64,000 nucleotides of DNA, taken from the NCBI GenBank assembly GCA_963662245.2, contig CAXXVQ010000008.1, positions 310,001-374,000 of the forward strand, read 5' to 3'. The notes beneath the pieces are model-generated. The model did not search any database, had not been told where the DNA came from, and saw nothing but the letters and a program-made list of their open reading frames with translations. Shown one piece after another: positions 61,495 through 64,000 of this stretch. The stretch's first letter is position 1, and the number at the start of each line of letters is the position of its first letter. The translations under genes were made by a program, and so were the position numbers. Source of the DNA: JAFGVL01 sp963662245 (lineage in GTDB: Bacteria > Bacteroidota > Bacteroidia > Bacteroidales > Paludibacteraceae).

Positions 61495-61941
61495 ATGAAT
61501 TTAAATAACTTACAACCTGCAGTAGGTTCTATTAAAACTAGAAAAAGAATTGGTCGTGGAACTGGTTCTGGTTTAGGTGGAACTTCTACAAAAGGTCATA
61601 AAGGACAAAAGTCTCGCTCAGGTTATTCAAGAAAAGTTGGGTTTGAAGGAGGTCAAATGCCTTTACAACGCCGTTTACCTAAATTTGGGTTCAAGAATAT
61701 TAACCGTGTAGAATATAAAGCAATTAACTTAGGTGCAATTCAAGATTTAGCTACAGCTTCTAAATTAGAGAAAGTTGGTGTTGAAGAATTACAAGGTGCA
61801 GGGTTAGTTTCAAAGAAACACTTAGTTAAGATTCTTAGTAATGGAACTCTTACTTCTAAATTAACAGTAGAAGCTCATGCTTTTTCAAAAGCAGCAGAAG
61901 ACGCTATCGTAGCATTAGGTGGAACAGTTGTAAAACTATAA
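61495..61941 (+). CDS. rplO: 50S ribosomal protein L15
   Basis: 148 aa. LNNLQPAVGSIKTRKRIGRG, GTSTKGHKGQKSRSGYSRK and FEGGQMPLQRRLPKFGFKN form the conserved basic extension. 4 bp before secY. Confidence 0.98.
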   Translation: MNLNNLQPAVGSIKTRKRIGRGTGSGLGGTSTKGHKGQKSRSGYSRKVGFEGGQMPLQRRLPKFGFKNINRVEYKAINLGAIQDLATASKLEKVGVEELQGAGLVSKKHLVKILSNGTLTSKLTVEAHAFSKAAEDAIVALGGTVVKL

Positions 61942-61945
61942 ACAT

Positions 61946-63289
61946 ATGAAAATTATAGAGACAATTAAGAATATTTGGAAAATTGAAGAACTAAGAACAA
62001 GACTACTTACAACGATCTTGTTTGTATTAATTTATCGTTTTGGTTCTTATGTAGTTCTTCCTGGTATCAATCCAGCAGATCTTTCTAGTTTACAAGCACA
62101 AACCGGTGGTGGTTTGTTAGCATTATTAGATATGTTCTCTGGTGGTGCGTTTTCAAATGCCTCTATATTTGCATTAGGAATAATGCCTTATATTTCTGCG
62201 TCAATCGTGGTACAGTTATTAACTATAGCTGTGCCATACTTTCAAAAAATGCAAAAAGAAGGTGAAAGTGGGCGTAGAAAGATGAATCAAATTACAAGAT
62301 ACTTAACAGTTATAATACTATTGATTCAAGGTCCTACATATTTAGTAAACCTTGGCGTGCAATTAAAACAAGTGGGTTCTTCTTTACCTTCAGAATGGTG
62401 GTTCTCAGTATCGTCAACTGTTATTCTATGTGCTGGAAGTATGTTTGTAATGTGGTTAGGTGAAAGAATTACTGACAAAGGTGTTGGTAATGGAATTTCA
62501 TTTATCATCTTAATTGGTATTATTGCTAGATTTCCACAAGCTGTAATTCAAGAGTTTGCCTCTAGATTAGGTGATGCTGGTGGAGGCTTAATTATGTTCC
62601 TTGCTGAAATTATTATATTGTTTGTTGTTATTTCTGCTTGTATTTTATTAGTACAAGGAACCAGAAAAATTCCTGTTCAATATGCTAAACGCGTAGTAGG
62701 AAACAAACAATACGGCGGTGTTCGTCAGTACATTCCGTTAAAGATAAATGCAGCAGGTGTTATGCCAATTATCTTTGCTCAAGCAATCATGTTTATCCCT
62801 ATTTCAGTAGTTGGATTCTCTCATTCTGAGACTCTTAGCACTTTTGCTTCTGCTTTTATGGATAATACGGGATTTTGGTATAACTTTGTGTTCGCTTTTT
62901 TAATTATTGCTTTTACATATTTTTACACTGCGATTACGATTAATCCGACTCAAATGGCTGAAGATATGAAACGCAATAATGGATTCATACCTGGTGTGAA
63001 ACCTGGGAAGAAAACAGCTGAGTATTTAGATTTAGTAATGTCTAGAATTACATTGCCAGGATCAGTTTTCTTAGCAATTGTGGCAATTTTACCAGCGTTT
63101 GCAAGTATTATGCATATCAATCAAGGTTTTGCTCAGTTTTTTGGTGGAACATCTTTATTGATCCTTGTTGGAGTAGTATTAGATACTCTACAACAAATTG
63201 AAAGCTATTTATTGATGCGTCATTATGACGGATTATTAAAGTCAGGAAGAATTAAAGGCCGTACAGGTTCAGCAGTTGCTGCGTATTAA
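61946..63289 (+). CDS. secY: Preprotein translocase subunit SecY
   Basis: 447 aa with ten TM segments, starting EELRTRLLTTILFVLIYRFG. Plug/pore regions LGIMPYISASIVVQLL and cytoplasmic loop RKIPVQYAKRVVG are intact; the end is GSAVAAY. It forms the protein-conducting channel with SecE/G. map starts 2 bp later. Confidence 0.98.
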   Translation: MKIIETIKNIWKIEELRTRLLTTILFVLIYRFGSYVVLPGINPADLSSLQAQTGGGLLALLDMFSGGAFSNASIFALGIMPYISASIVVQLLTIAVPYFQKMQKEGESGRRKMNQITRYLTVIILLIQGPTYLVNLGVQLKQVGSSLPSEWWFSVSSTVILCAGSMFVMWLGERITDKGVGNGISFIILIGIIARFPQAVIQEFASRLGDAGGGLIMFLAEIIILFVVISACILLVQGTRKIPVQYAKRVVGNKQYGGVRQYIPLKINAAGVMPIIFAQAIMFIPISVVGFSHSETLSTFASAFMDNTGFWYNFVFAFLIIAFTYFYTAITINPTQMAEDMKRNNGFIPGVKPGKKTAEYLDLVMSRITLPGSVFLAIVAILPAFASIMHINQGFAQFFGGTSLLILVGVVLDTLQQIESYLLMRHYDGLLKSGRIKGRTGSAVAAY

Positions 63290-63291
63290 GC

Positions 63292-64000
63292 ATGATTTAC
63301 TTAAAGACAGACGAAGAAATTGAGTTACAAAGGGAGAGTAACCTTATTGTTGCTAAGGCTCTGGCAGAAGTAGCAAAGGTTATTAAACCTGGAGTATCTA
63401 CAAAAGACTTAGATAAAGTTGCCGAAGAATTTATCAGGGATAACCATGCTGTTCCAAGTTTTCTTGGATACAGTGGTTTTCCTGCTTCTTTATGTACTTC
63501 ATTAAATGATCAAGTTGTTCATGGAATACCCTCAAAGGATGTTATTCTTAAAGATGGAGATATAATATCTGTTGATTGTGGAGCTCTTAAGAATGGATTT
63601 CATGGTGATTCAGCTTACACATTTTGTGTAGGAGAAGTTGTTCTTGAAATAAAACAACTTTTAGATGTAACTAAGGAGTCTCTTTATAAGGGAATTGCTC
63701 AAGCTGTTGAAGGTAATCGTATTGGAGATATAGGATATGCTGTTCAGTCTTATTGTGAAAGTTATGGTTATTCAGTAGTTAGAGAGATGGTGGGACATGG
63801 TATAGGTCAAAATCTACATGAAGCTCCTGAAGTTCCTAATTACGGTAGAAAAGGCAATGGTGTTAAGCTGAAATCAGGAATGGTTATAGCGATTGAGCCT
63901 ATGATTAATTTAGGTCGTAAAGAATTGTCTTTTGATAAAGATGGCTGGACAACTAGAACTATTGATAGAAAAGCTTCAGCTCACTTTGAACATACAGTAG
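63292..64000 (+). CDS. map: Methionine aminopeptidase type I, partial
   Basis: Runs off the right edge; 236 codons visible from ATG 63292 (MIYLKTDEEIELQRESN). The metal-binding residues are present: VPSFLGYSGFPASLCTSLN, VDCGALKNGFHGDSAYTF (two Asp), GHGIGQNLHEAPEVPN (His) and AIEPMINLG (Glu). The last Glu of the site lies beyond the edge. It removes N-terminal Met from new proteins; downstream infA/rpmJ would be expected. Confidence 0.96.
   Translation, partial: MIYLKTDEEIELQRESNLIVAKALAEVAKVIKPGVSTKDLDKVAEEFIRDNHAVPSFLGYSGFPASLCTSLNDQVVHGIPSKDVILKDGDIISVDCGALKNGFHGDSAYTFCVGEVVLEIKQLLDVTKESLYKGIAQAVEGNRIGDIGYAVQSYCESYGYSVVREMVGHGIGQNLHEAPEVPNYGRKGNGVKLKSGMVIAIEPMINLGRKELSFDKDGWTTRTIDRKASAHFEHTV

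Noticed and set aside
1..64000. tRNA or rRNA genes
   Set aside because: No CCA-ended cloverleaf with a T-loop (GGTTCGAATCC-like) or rRNA-like sequence was noticed in the gaps; a covariance search was not possible here.

Overview
The window comes from an AT-rich Bacteroidota (Bacteroidales-like) chromosome. The ribosomal operon order has no tuf between fusA and rpsJ. Several promoters carry the TAnnTTTG -7 element typical of this phylum, secreted proteins have Bacteroidota-style signal peptides ending in Q, and the intergenic hairpin families and gene contents (RSH, M23 peptidase, aconitase-Icd-citrate synthase) fit. I cannot name the genus.

Region 1 (1-23200) is a chemotaxis island. A leftward operon runs HATPase protein - cheD - cheB - siaB-like - siaC-like (partial at the left edge). 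A porin, a bacteriohemerythrin, cheR and an unknown 359-aa protein follow upstream. Next comes a tandem array of cheW - receptor units in three copies with visible decay: one cheW is a pseudogene, one receptor has a one-base frameshift, and two truncated copies of the 359-aa gene mark old unit boundaries. Divergent from the array is a rightward operon: a coiled-coil protein with a CheZ-like DxxxQ motif, a STAS-like protein, cheY, cheA and cheW. A second hemerythrin closes the island. All three receptors end in the same aromatic pentapeptide, which could tether CheR/CheB. No flagellar, pilus or gliding gene is present, so the output of the pathway is not visible here.

Region 2 (23200-32100) holds a YejM/PbgA-like membrane sulfatase-fold protein, the bifunctional (p)ppGpp enzyme, an M23 peptidase and alaS. 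Mobile remnants lie between them: an IS256-type left end and a nested inverted-repeat element. Region 3 (32100-36150) is accessory: an orphan antitoxin, an RHS C-terminal remnant, a 263-bp element with 18-bp terminal inverted repeats and 10-bp flanking direct repeats, a 400-aa secreted unknown, a 49-aa membrane peptide, a DedA/VTT-like protein and a small outer-membrane barrel.

Region 4 (36250-43150) is a complete biotin operon (bioB-A-F-G-C-D). It is preceded by a small conserved-looking ORF and an intrinsic terminator directly before bioB, an arrangement that suggests attenuation. Region 5 (43300-49310) carries a DUF2892-type protein, then acn-icd-citrate synthase (oxidative route to 2-oxoglutarate) and a low-molecular-weight tyrosine phosphatase. 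Region 6 (49400-64000) is the str/S10/spc ribosomal operon from rpsL to secY and the start of map.

A dispersed ~130-bp element, present three times (behind two receptors and behind citrate synthase), supplies each with the same terminator hairpin. I saw no tRNA, rRNA or CRISPR array.
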